Source: Gemmatimonadota bacterium
GTDB lineage: Bacteria; Gemmatimonadota; Gemmatimonadetes; Gemmatimonadales; GWC2-71-9
Assembly (NCBI GenBank): GCA_003220975.1
Contig: QHTX01000017.1
Location: 1-5,585 of the forward strand
Direction of reading: 5' to 3'
Length of the DNA stretch: 5,585 nt
The notes beneath the pieces are model-generated. The model saw only the letters and a list, made by a program, of their open reading frames with translations. It had not been told where the DNA came from and searched no databases. Shown piece after piece: positions 1 through 5,522 of this stretch. The translations under genes were made by a program, and so were the position numbers. The first letter of the stretch is position 1; every line of letters starts with the position of its first letter.

Positions 1-1861
1 GCTGGGCGCCCGCTGCGACTGCAGCCTCGCGGCTCGCGAGTATCTCATCAGCGCCGGCGAGAGCGGCAATTCGCGCCGCCTCATGGACGCCGCTGCCGCG
101 GAACGCGCGACCAGATCGAACGGCGTCGGCGGTATGGACGCCAATGCGGATCCTTGGCGCGAATCCGTGCTCGCGACGGTGTACAGCAAGCATGCGTTGC
201 ACTGCAACCGCACACGCGATGGCAGGCGCAGCTGAGTCGAACGCGACGAGGAATCCATCACCCGCATGGTCCACCTCTTCGCCGTGGTGCTCGAGAAACA
301 GCCCGCGCAAAGCCGCGTCGTGCCAGCGAAGGAGATTTGCCCACGTCTCGTCGCCGACCGTCTCGGCGAGCCTCGTTGAGTCGACGATGTCGCTGAATAA
401 GAAGGCACGGCTGGTGCGCACAGGCTGTGTCCCTGGGATAGCTGCGAGCTTCTCGCGCGCGCGAGCCAGATCCGGCGAGGCCCCAAGCCGCTCGAAGGCC
501 GCGGCCGCCGCCTCTAATTCCTGGCGGGCGCCGGACTCGTCCCCCTCTAAGTGGTAGCTGTCGGCGAGCAGCATCCGTGTGCGGGCGACCTCATACGGCG
601 CGTCCACTGACTGCCAAAGCTTGAGGGCCTCGCGGAGCGGGGATGTAGCGGGACTCGCGCCGGCCAGATCGACGGAGGCCCTGGCGCGCAGCGCCATCGC
701 ACGGAGCGCCTGGCGCGGGTTGGTAGCTGCAATGGTCTCTAGCTCGCTCGCGGCGGCGCCAGCCGTCATCTCGCCGGCGCCAAGCGTAACTTCGACCAGC
801 GCCTCGAGCAGCCGAGCGTGCTCGATGGTGGTCAAATTGACGTTTTCGAGTGCCCGTTGCAGGCCGCGCGCCGCCGGCTCCGTCTCGCCTCGAGCCAGCA
901 GAAGGAGCGCTTGGCCCGGTTGCGGGTCGCGGCCGAGGGCGTGCGCATGACGGAACGCGGTCTCAGCTCCGACAGGATCGCCAACTCGGAGACGTATCTC
1001 GCCCAACTCGAGATAGGCATCGGCAGCATACCCGACGAGGAAGTGTTCGAGTTCCTCACCGGCCGCCCGTGCCTCCCGCTCGGCGTCAACCCAGGCGCCG
1101 CGGAGCCGCATAATTTCCGCCCTTCGGACTCGGCAGATGCCGGGAAAGCCGTGTATCGATTGGCGCTCGCACCAGCGCGTAGCTCTCTCTGCCCATTCGC
1201 CGGCACCAGCGAAGTCACCTGAATCTCGGTAGGCGGCGATCGCATTGCAAAGTACGACGCCGGTCGCGAACGGACCGAGCTCGCCGCCCACGGCGGCCGC
1301 GCTCACCTCGTCAACCAGGGCAAATCCCTCTTCGACGCGACCAGCCTCGATCAAGTCGAGAGACTTCCATGTGTCCGTAAGCGCGATGAGATCGGGATCA
1401 TTCAACCGACGGCCGATATCAAGTGCCTTCTCGTAGAGGGGTAGGCCCTCCTGGCGGTGCCCAGTAGTGCACAGCCTGCGCGCGTCGAGACGGACCTGAT
1501 AGCCGTGTTCGGCACACTCAGGAAGGCCCTCCAACAGCCCCGCGGCTTTTGCGCTCCAGCCTGACCCTGTCTCACGGTCGCCGAGGCCGTTGACATAGTT
1601 GAAACGAAGCATCTGCGCGCAATTCGCGGCTTTGCGGCGGTCACCTGCTGCCAGGTACCGCGCATAGGCCTGCTCATGAGCATCCAGGCAACCTTCACGA
1701 TCGCCGATCCACCAACAGGCCTTGCCAAGGCGCTCGAGGTCGGATGCGGCCACATCGTCGCCCGCCTCTATTGCTCGGCGATATAGCGCGACCGCGCCGC
1801 GCCAATCGTGCCGGTTATAGGCGGTCCGGGCGTCGCCCAATGGCGAGGGCGCTAGTGCCAC
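1..1861 (-). CDS. TPR-repeat protein with C-terminal class III nucleotide cyclase domain (partial, runs off left edge)
   Basis: A continuous minus-strand frame of 620 codons has no stop before the window edge. Residues about 10-470 are helical TPR-like repeats of the kind found in actinobacterial LuxR-type and cyclase-linked proteins (for example 'ARTAYNRHDWRGAVALYRRA' near the start and 'CNAIAAYRDSGDFAGAGEWA' further on). From about residue 485 follows a class III adenylate/guanylate cyclase catalytic domain. The metal-binding aspartates are present: D491 in FSDIVDST and D535 in AGDGFLVAF, 44 residues apart as in mycobacterial cyclases. The C-terminal part has GVHEAARIAAL (R597) and ends near EILASREA, so probably only a few tens of codons are missing. 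Residues that normally select the purine appear changed (D531, A586, H593). The GTG start at 1861 is tentative: there is no ATG and no clear ribosome binding site, and the frame is open back to about 2038. It lies 68 nt after the ArsM-like gene and may or may not share its transcript. Likely a cytoplasmic signalling protein; its ligand is unknown. Confidence 0.85.
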   Translation of the reverse strand, partial: MALAPSPLGDARTAYNRHDWRGAVALYRRAIEAGDDVAASDLERLGKACWWIGDREGCLDAHEQAYARYLAAGDRRKAANCAQMLRFNYVNGLGDRETGSGWSAKAAGLLEGLPECAEHGYQVRLDARRLCTTGHRQEGLPLYEKALDIGRRLNDPDLIALTDTWKSLDLIEAGRVEEGFALVDEVSAAAVGGELGPFATGVVLCNAIAAYRDSGDFAGAGEWAERATRWCERQSIHGFPGICRVRRAEIMRLRGAWVDAEREARAAGEELEHFLVGYAADAYLELGEIRLRVGDPVGAETAFRHAHALGRDPQPGQALLLLARGETEPAARGLQRALENVNLTTIEHARLLEALVEVTLGAGEMTAGAAASELETIAATNPRQALRAMALRARASVDLAGASPATSPLREALKLWQSVDAPYEVARTRMLLADSYHLEGDESGARQELEAAAAAFERLGASPDLARAREKLAAIPGTQPVRTSRAFLFSDIVDSTRLAETVGDETWANLLRWHDAALRGLFLEHHGEEVDHAGDGFLVAFDSAAPAIACAVAVQRMLAVHRREHGFAPRIRIGVHTADAVRSGRAFRGSGVHEAARIAALAGADEILASREAAVAAGAQ

Positions 1862-1929
1862 AGCAACATTCTGAAGGTTGGAATAGCCAGCCCTCCGAGT
1901 CAGGTAGCGCAGCGAACCACCGCTCTCGA

Positions 1930-2709
1930 CTACTCCGGTCGGCGAGCTCTGATGGAATACCCCATTGTTCCAAACGCCCGAGCGCTCTCCTTCCCGCGAG
2001 CGCCCGCGAATGTGTCGAGTGGATTGGCCAGCTCGATGTCAGAGAGTCCAGCGCCACCGATCACCGTCTCCCACCCTGCGCACGGCAGGGCGCCGGCGAT
2101 TCAACCAGTCCAGAGATCGATGTCATGAAGCGCTTCCTCAGGGACGGGTCGCTCAAGGCAGATGTCCGCGACTGTCATCCGGCCTCCAGGCCGCAACACC
2201 CGGAAGATCTGTCGATAGACACCGATCTTGTCCGGGCAGAGGTTGATCACGCCATTAGAGATCACAACATCAGCCCAGCCATCTTCGACGGGCAAATCTT
2301 CGATCAGGCCGTCACGAAACTCGACATTGTCCAGTCCCAGCCTCGCTGCCATCGATCGACTGCGATCCAGCATCTCAGGAGTCATATCGACTCCAATCAC
2401 CTTTCCTTCGCCGCCCACCCAAAGCGCCGCCAGGAAGGAGTCCATACCGGCTCCAGAGCCGAGATCGACAACCCTCTCACCAGGTGTCGGCCCACCCCAA
2501 TAGAAAGGATTGCCTACGCCAGCAAAAGCTTCACAGGCGAAATCGGGAAGCCGGTCGAGCGGTGTCGGAGGGTAGCCGAGTCTAATCGCGTGGGCGCGTC
2601 CAGTATGGAAGTGATACTCGCCCGTCGGATCTTCGGCGACCTCGCGGTACTTCTCGCGGACCTCCTTGCGCAGCGCTTCCAGATCGACCCCCTCGAGTAT
2701 CTCGGCCAT
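1930..2709 (-). CDS. arsM: ArsM/AS3MT-like arsenite methyltransferase with in-frame TGA (putative selenoprotein)
   Basis: Class I SAM-dependent methyltransferase of the arsenite methyltransferase type, 259 residues if the TGA at residue 203 is read. Visible in order: an N-terminal helix (EALRKEVREKYREVAEDP), FAGVGNPF at 62-69, SAM motif I VVDLGSGAGMDS (80-91), acidic motif VIGVDMTPEML (104-114), FRDGLIEDLPV (131-141), the family signature SNGVINLCPDK (151-161) and LRPGGRMTVADI (172-183). Then comes DIDLWTG, TGA, and IAGALPCAGWE, where relatives have LWxGCIAGAL; the stop replaces the conserved cysteine equivalent to C156 of human AS3MT. After it the frame reads normally to TAG at 1932-1930 with the family ending (DTFAGARG, ARAFGTMGYSIRARRPE). 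Remaining cysteines are C59, C158, C184 and C210. The start has a good AGGAG site overlapping the upstream gene's stop. The family transfers methyl groups from SAM to trivalent arsenic bound by cysteines in the cytoplasm. The substrate here is inferred. A nonsense mutation is the main alternative to selenocysteine. Confidence 0.85.
2072..2092 (-). promoter_or_regulatory. Candidate bacterial SECIS hairpin downstream of the TGA
   Basis: On the minus-strand mRNA, CGCCCUGC (2092-2085) pairs with GCAGGGUG (2079-2072): eight pairs, seven Watson-Crick and one G-U, closing the five-base loop CGUGC. The loop starts 16 nt after the UGA and contains GU. In E. coli fdhF the SECIS loop starts 17 nt after the UGA and its GU is the SelB contact. 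Bacterial SECIS elements sit inside the coding region immediately after the UGA, as here. The stem is GC-rich and in GC-rich DNA a hairpin can arise by chance, so this is supportive rather than decisive. Confidence 0.6.
2101..2103 (-). other. In-frame TGA codon, candidate selenocysteine (residue 203 of the ArsM-like protein)
   Basis: The codon lies between GGT (Gly202) and ATC (Ile204) of the ArsM-like frame. Family knowledge places an almost invariant cysteine here (W-x-[GE]-C-[IL]-[AG]-G-A-L). TGA differs from the cysteine codons TGC and TGT by one base. The 56 sense codons after it keep family-like protein sequence, and a hairpin of SECIS-like geometry follows. Selenocysteine is the favoured reading; point nonsense mutation or sequencing error cannot be excluded from one sequence. 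Confidence 0.7.
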
Positions 2710-2715
2710 CGTCTT

Positions 2716-2720
2716 CTCCT
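2716..2720 (-). promoter_or_regulatory. Ribosome binding site of the ArsM-like gene
   Basis: AGGAG lies 6 nt before the ATG at 2709 and overlaps the TAG stop (2721-2719) of the preceding methyltransferase gene. This fixes the start of the ArsM-like protein and suggests translational coupling of the two genes on one mRNA. Confidence 0.75.
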
Positions 2721-3561
2721 ATTGATTGCCCACGCGAGGATCAGCCTTGAATGCTGTCGCCATGAACACCTCACCGCGATAGACGTAGTGCTCGTCGTCG
2801 GCATCGGACAGGCGATCCCGAACCCGGCGCAGGCAAGCCTCACGATCCTCGACATCCAATGACTGAAGACGCAGTCGCGAATTCATGCGTACCTGGTAGT
2901 CGAAGTGGTCTTCCGATCGCCATCGGTGCTCAATCGACTCAGTCCAAACCTTGATCGTTACGAAGTCTGCTTGTTCCAGCAACGTCGTCATCTTCTGAGA
3001 GCTGTCGCAACAGGTCCGATTGTCGACCGCCGGAAGTCCGATGACCTGGGCGCCCGCTTCTTGCAGCTCCTCATCCCAAGTGGCACTCGCCAGCGGCTCA
3101 TTCTCGGACCCCCACGTAACCGTGCCCACGGCGCCTCCCGGCTGCAACACTCGGTTCACCTCCGCAAGGCATCGTTCGGGGAATGGCAGGTGAAAGAGGA
3201 CGAATGCGACGACCGCTACCTCAAAACGGTTGGCAGGTAGGGCCAGCTTCTGCACATCCATGAGTGCCAGAGGGGTTGAGTGCTTCTTTTTGGCCAGGCG
3301 CAACATGCCCTGAGAACGATCGACGCCGACGATCACGGCGCTTGGGGCCGACCGCTCTATCGCAGGTAACAAGGCGCCTGCGCCAGTGCCAATGTCGATG
3401 ACGTACTTGGTCGTGCTAGACAGAGGGAGATGTGCGATCAGACGCTCGCCGACGGGCCGGATGATCGGGCTCCACAACCCGTCATAGGCGTCGGCGCGCT
3501 GCGAATAGCGGTCAGCCAGCATCGCCATCTGCTTATCCGCCGTCAGGTCGACCTGCTTCAT
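2719..3561 (-). CDS. Class I SAM-dependent methyltransferase (UbiE/COQ5-like), substrate unknown
   Basis: A complete 280-residue cytoplasmic methyltransferase of the Rossmann-fold class. Motif I is VIDIGTGAGALLPAI (54-68), the acidic residue binding the SAM ribose is D81 in VIVGVDRSQGML, the region LMDVQKLALPANRFEVAVVAFVL (100-122) fits motifs II-III, and EVNRVLQPGGAVGTVTW (134-150) is the usual post-motif segment. The N-terminal MLADRYSQRADAYDGLW resembles the AxxYD opening of UbiE-like enzymes. The C-terminal third is not recognised and carries an adjacent cysteine pair (C184-C185). The ATG overlaps the stop of the ArsR-rhodanese gene as ATGA, and only 9 nt separate its stop from the ArsM-like gene, so the three are very probably one operon. 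It lacks the ArsM signature (SN.VINL.PD), so it is not a second copy of that enzyme. The context suggests methylation of a sulfur, selenium or metalloid compound, but this is inference. Confidence 0.9.
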   Translation of the reverse strand: MKQVDLTADKQMAMLADRYSQRADAYDGLWSPIIRPVGERLIAHLPLSSTTKYVIDIGTGAGALLPAIERSAPSAVIVGVDRSQGMLRLAKKKHSTPLALMDVQKLALPANRFEVAVVAFVLFHLPFPERCLAEVNRVLQPGGAVGTVTWGSENEPLASATWDEELQEAGAQVIGLPAVDNRTCCDSSQKMTTLLEQADFVTIKVWTESIEHRWRSEDHFDYQVRMNSRLRLQSLDVEDREACLRRVRDRLSDADDEHYVYRGEVFMATAFKADPRVGNQ

Positions 3562-4250
3562 CGGTCCGCCGTCCGAATGCTGGCCCCATCTGACTCGACG
3601 CTATTCCCGGCGGCAATCCATTCCGGCAGTCCGTCGGTAAGGTGGCGCGCAGCGTAACCGTTTGATCGCAGCATCCGGACCGCCTCCGGCGCGAAGGCGC
3701 AGTACGGGCCGCGGCAGTACGCGACGATCTCGCGGTCGCGCGGTAGTTCCCGCAGCCTCCGCTGCAGCTCCTCAAGTGGAATCGAAACCGCCCCCGTAAC
3801 GTGCGCGGCTTGGTACTCCTCAGCGGGACGTACATCGACGACTACCAGTGACTCTCCGGCATTCAGCCTGGTAAGCAACTCGTCAGCGCTGATCGATTCG
3901 AGGCCTTCCGGTGAGCCAAGGTATGCCTCTACGAGGCCCTTGACACCCGGCAGTCTATCGGCCGCCAGCGAGCGAAGGGCCACCCAGGATTGATACACGA
4001 CGGGCGAGGCCAGCCGGTACCGCACGCGTGTGCCGTCCCGAGTTGCGGTCACCAGTCCCGCCTCCTTCAAGACCCGGAGGTGCCCGCTGGTGTTGGCGAC
4101 TGACATGGTGACCTGACGCGACAGTTCCTCGACGCTTCGCTCGCCGTTGGCCAGCACGTCGACGATCTCCACCCGGCGCCCGCTGGCTAACGCCTGAGCG
4201 ACTTTGGCGAATTGATCGAAGAGCTCAGTCTTGACTGCTCGATCTGGCAT
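3558..4250 (-). CDS. ArsR/SmtB-family transcriptional repressor fused to a rhodanese domain
   Basis: A 230-residue protein with two domains. Residues about 10-95 form an ArsR-type winged helix (ALASGRRVEIVDVLANGERS, then SVANTSGHLRVLKEAGLV as the recognition helix region, then the RDGTRVRYRLA wing). The classical arsenic-site motif ELCVCDL is absent; the equivalent segment is RSVEELSRQ. Residues about 118-215 are a rhodanese domain (VVVDVRPAEEYQAAHVTGA, then catalytic loop C179-R-G-P-Y-C184, then DGLPEWIAAG). These two cysteines are the only ones in the protein, so any thiol chemistry or sensing must occur in the rhodanese loop. ArsR-rhodanese fusions are a known architecture. The ATG at 4250 is preferred because the helix domain starts right after it and a promoter -10 box ends 7 nt upstream; the longer frame from 4436 would run across the promoter and into the divergent gene. 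First gene of the minus-strand operon and probably autoregulated. Confidence 0.92.
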   Translation of the reverse strand: MPDRAVKTELFDQFAKVAQALASGRRVEIVDVLANGERSVEELSRQVTMSVANTSGHLRVLKEAGLVTATRDGTRVRYRLASPVVYQSWVALRSLAADRLPGVKGLVEAYLGSPEGLESISADELLTRLNAGESLVVVDVRPAEEYQAAHVTGAVSIPLEELQRRLRELPRDREIVAYCRGPYCAFAPEAVRMLRSNGYAARHLTDGLPEWIAAGNSVESDGASIRTADR

Positions 4251-4257
4251 GAGGCGC

Positions 4258-4286
4258 AGTATCCCAATCTCACACGTCTTTGTCAA
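4258..4286 (-). promoter_or_regulatory. Promoter of the minus-strand operon (apparently leaderless mRNA)
   Basis: On the minus strand, TTGACA (4286-4281) is a perfect -35 box, followed by a 17-nt spacer and GATACT (4263-4258, four of six matches to TATAAT). The -10 box ends 7 nt before the ATG at 4250, so transcription should start at or within a base or two of the start codon. No Shine-Dalgarno sequence precedes that ATG. This predicts a leaderless mRNA for the repressor. Confidence 0.65.
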
Positions 4287-4309
4287 TGATTCAATTGATC
4301 TCTTGACAA
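4280..4309. promoter_or_regulatory. Dyad operator, probable binding site of the ArsR-type repressor
   Basis: A 30-bp imperfect palindrome has outer arms TTGTCAA (4280-4286) and TTGACAA (4303-4309) and the inner palindrome TCAATTGA (4291-4298); 11 of 15 positions match between the half-sites. It lies between the divergent genes in a locally AT-rich stretch. ArsR-family repressors bind such 12-2-12-like dyads. Each arm contains the -35 box of one of the two opposing promoters, so binding would block both. Confidence 0.7.
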
Positions 4310-4331
4310 TTTGAGGATAGGCGCGGAGAAT
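4303..4331 (+). promoter_or_regulatory. Promoter of the plus-strand TusA-like/DsrE genes
   Basis: TTGACA (4303-4308) is a perfect -35 box, followed by 17 nt and GAGAAT (4326-4331, four of six matches). Transcription would begin around 4338, leaving about 25 nt of leader before the ATG at 4363. The -35 box lies in the right arm of the operator. Confidence 0.55.
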
Positions 4332-4349
4332 GCCGCCCAACGGACTTCC

Positions 4350-4359
4350 GGAGGTGATT
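4350..4359 (+). promoter_or_regulatory. Strong ribosome binding site deciding the start at 4363
   Basis: GGAGGTGATT is a near-perfect complement of the 16S rRNA 3' end, with the GGAGG core 8 nt before ATG 4363. This favours that start over the in-frame ATG at 4330, which overlaps the predicted -10 box and has no such site. Confidence 0.8.
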
Positions 4360-4362
4360 GAG

Positions 4363-5016
4363 ATGATCGAGCAGGGGCGCGTTCCGACAGCCGAGGCAGA
4401 TGTGGCGGCGACAGTTGAGCGCACATCCGCGCGCAAGTTCCTCGAGCTACTGGCGGCGCGCGACTTCGATCGGCTGGCTGCGTCCCTGGCGAGCGACGCC
4501 CACGCTCGGTTCCTGCTCCCTCACGGGCTGGAGGAGTACGACGGCGGAGAAGCGATCGTTGCCCGCATCAGGAGCTGGTTCGGGTCGGCGACGGTCTTCG
4601 ACCTTACCTCCTCGACCGAGGACGAGGTCGGAATGCGACACCGCATTAGCTGGCGGTTCAGCCTCGTGCGCGATGGCTCGCGCCAGGTAATCGAGCAGCT
4701 TTACCTGGACATGGGGCCTCACGGTATCGAGCGGATCGATCTCCTCTGTTCCGGATTCCTAGCCGAGCCCGATGTCGCCGGCGGCCCGACGCAGGTATTC
4801 GACGCCGGCGACATGGGCTGCGCCGACGGCCTGGCTCAGGAGTTCCGACGCCAGATCGCCAAGGTCTCGATAGGCGGGTCGCTGGAGGTCGTCGTCAGCG
4901 ATCCGGCCGCCAAAGGGGATCTGCCTTCTCTGGCAAGGCTGCTAGGGCAGCGGATCACGTCAACCGAGGCGCACGACGACGGGCGCCTCACCATCACCGT
5001 GGAGAGACAGAAATGA
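4363..5016 (+). CDS. NTF2/SnoaL-like domain fused to TusA-like sulfur-carrier domain
   Basis: A 217-residue protein with two parts. Residues about 20-133 look like an NTF2/SnoaL-like domain (ARKFLELLAARDFDRLAASL, then FLLPHGLEEYDGGEAIVARI, then a beta-rich stretch ending near IDLLCSGF). Residues about 144-216 match the TusA/SirA fold: VFDAGDMGCADGLAQEFRRQ, then GGSLEVVVSDPAAKGDLPSL, then ARLLGQRITSTEA and LTITVERQ. TusA proteins carry sulfur as a persulfide on the cysteine of a CPxP motif. Here the cysteine is kept (C153) but both prolines are lost, giving CADG. C129 at the end of the first domain is the only other cysteine. Its stop overlaps the DsrE start by ATGA, so the two are co-translated. 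Expected to act in the cytoplasm as a sulfur, or possibly selenium, relay protein; the role of the first domain is unknown. Confidence 0.85.
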   Translation: MIEQGRVPTAEADVAATVERTSARKFLELLAARDFDRLAASLASDAHARFLLPHGLEEYDGGEAIVARIRSWFGSATVFDLTSSTEDEVGMRHRISWRFSLVRDGSRQVIEQLYLDMGPHGIERIDLLCSGFLAEPDVAGGPTQVFDAGDMGCADGLAQEFRRQIAKVSIGGSLEVVVSDPAAKGDLPSLARLLGQRITSTEAHDDGRLTITVERQK

Positions 5017-5378
5017 ACGAGAAGCTCATCTTCAACTGCACCCGGGGTCGTGAAGAGCCGGAGCGGGCGACGCTGCCCTTCATTGCCGCCAACATCGCGG
5101 CCACGGCGGGCCAGGAGGCAGTCGTCCTTTGCACGATCGAAGCGGTTCGCCTGGGTTGCAAAGGCGGCAGCGAGGGCGTCGAGGCGACGGGGCTGCCGAA
5201 GCTCCACGATCTCATGACTGAGTTCATCGCCAATCAGGGCAAGGTGTGGCTTTGCGGCGCCTGCGCCAAGCCGCGGGGCATCACGCCAGAGCAGCTGGCA
5301 GACGGTGTGAGCATCGTCGGGGCCGCGAAGATAGTGGAAGAGATCGTCGCCGGTGCCAAGTCGGTCGCTTTCGCCTGA
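5013..5378 (+). CDS. DsrE/DsrF-like sulfur relay family protein
   Basis: A 121-residue protein of usual length for the DsrE family (one Rossmann-like domain). It begins MNEKLIFNCTRG, continues with ATLPFIAANIAATAGQEAVV and LCTIEAVRLGCKGG, and has the typical VWLCGACAKPRGI segment (78-90) with C81 and C84, then LADGVSIVGAAKIVEEI near the end. Family members bind or transfer sulfur on a conserved cysteine, often working with TusA-like and rhodanese proteins, and all three types occur here. GGAGAG at 5001-5006 serves as ribosome binding site, and the ATG overlaps the stop of the TusA-like gene. The cysteines C9, C40 and C49 are also present. The exact partner and whether sulfur or selenium is carried are not shown by the sequence. 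Confidence 0.9.
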   Translation: MNEKLIFNCTRGREEPERATLPFIAANIAATAGQEAVVLCTIEAVRLGCKGGSEGVEATGLPKLHDLMTEFIANQGKVWLCGACAKPRGITPEQLADGVSIVGAAKIVEEIVAGAKSVAFA

Positions 5379-5421
5379 AGCGAAACGACACCTCAGCGAG
5401 GTTTCTGGAGGATGCGCTTCA
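5376..5421 (+). repeat. Nested inverted repeat after the DsrE gene (possible weak terminator or RNA structure)
   Basis: Outer arms TGAAGCG (5376-5382) and CGCTTCA (5415-5421) are exact reverse complements. Inside lies ACCTC (5390-5394) / GAGGT (5398-5402) around an AGC loop, followed by TTTC. The U-run is too short for a classical terminator. The GGAGG at 5407-5411 could pair with CCTC at 5391-5394 as an alternative fold. Confidence 0.4.
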
Positions 5422-5522
5422 TGACGGCTGACCGCATCTCGGTCGGTTGGACGCCCTACCGCCGGTTCAAGGTTGTTTCTAAAGCCGTGATGGCTGGCGG
5501 CGTGACCAGAGGGCGCGGCTGA
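5421..5522 (+). CDS. Possible small ORF, 33 residues, unrecognised
   Basis: ATG at 5421 follows a good GGAGG site (5407-5411, 9-nt spacing) and opens a 33-codon frame in phase with the DsrE gene (MTADRISVGWTPYRRFKVVS, then a short basic, glycine-rich tail). It is basic, has no membrane segment and resembles no family I know. It overlaps the putative minus-strand gene at the right edge, so at most one of the two is likely real over 5479-5522. Kept because the ribosome binding site is good. Confidence 0.2.
   Translation: MTADRISVGWTPYRRFKVVSKAVMAGGVTRGRG

Noticed and set aside
144..1245. Several plus- and minus-strand ORFs of 60-137 codons
   Set aside because: All are shadows of the long TPR-cyclase frame, which has no stop in this region and so is not bounded by an ATG-to-stop ORF in the window.
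1815..2057. An 80-codon minus-strand ORF from GTG 2057 as an N-terminal part of the TPR-cyclase
   Set aside because: It is in a different frame from the cyclase and overlaps the real C-terminus of the ArsM-like protein; joining it would need a frameshift with no supporting motif.
2101..2709. A complete 202-residue methyltransferase ending at the TGA
   Set aside because: The sequence after the TGA continues in frame with 56 residues typical of the family's C-terminus, so 202 residues is a truncated reading of a longer gene.
1744..2862. A 372-codon plus-strand ORF
   Set aside because: It lies opposite the ArsM-like gene and parts of its two neighbours, which show clear motifs on the minus strand; its own translation has no recognisable domain.
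4251..4436. N-terminal extension of the ArsR-rhodanese protein to 4436
   Set aside because: It would read through the divergent promoters and operator and into the opposite gene; the ArsR domain begins just after the ATG at 4250.
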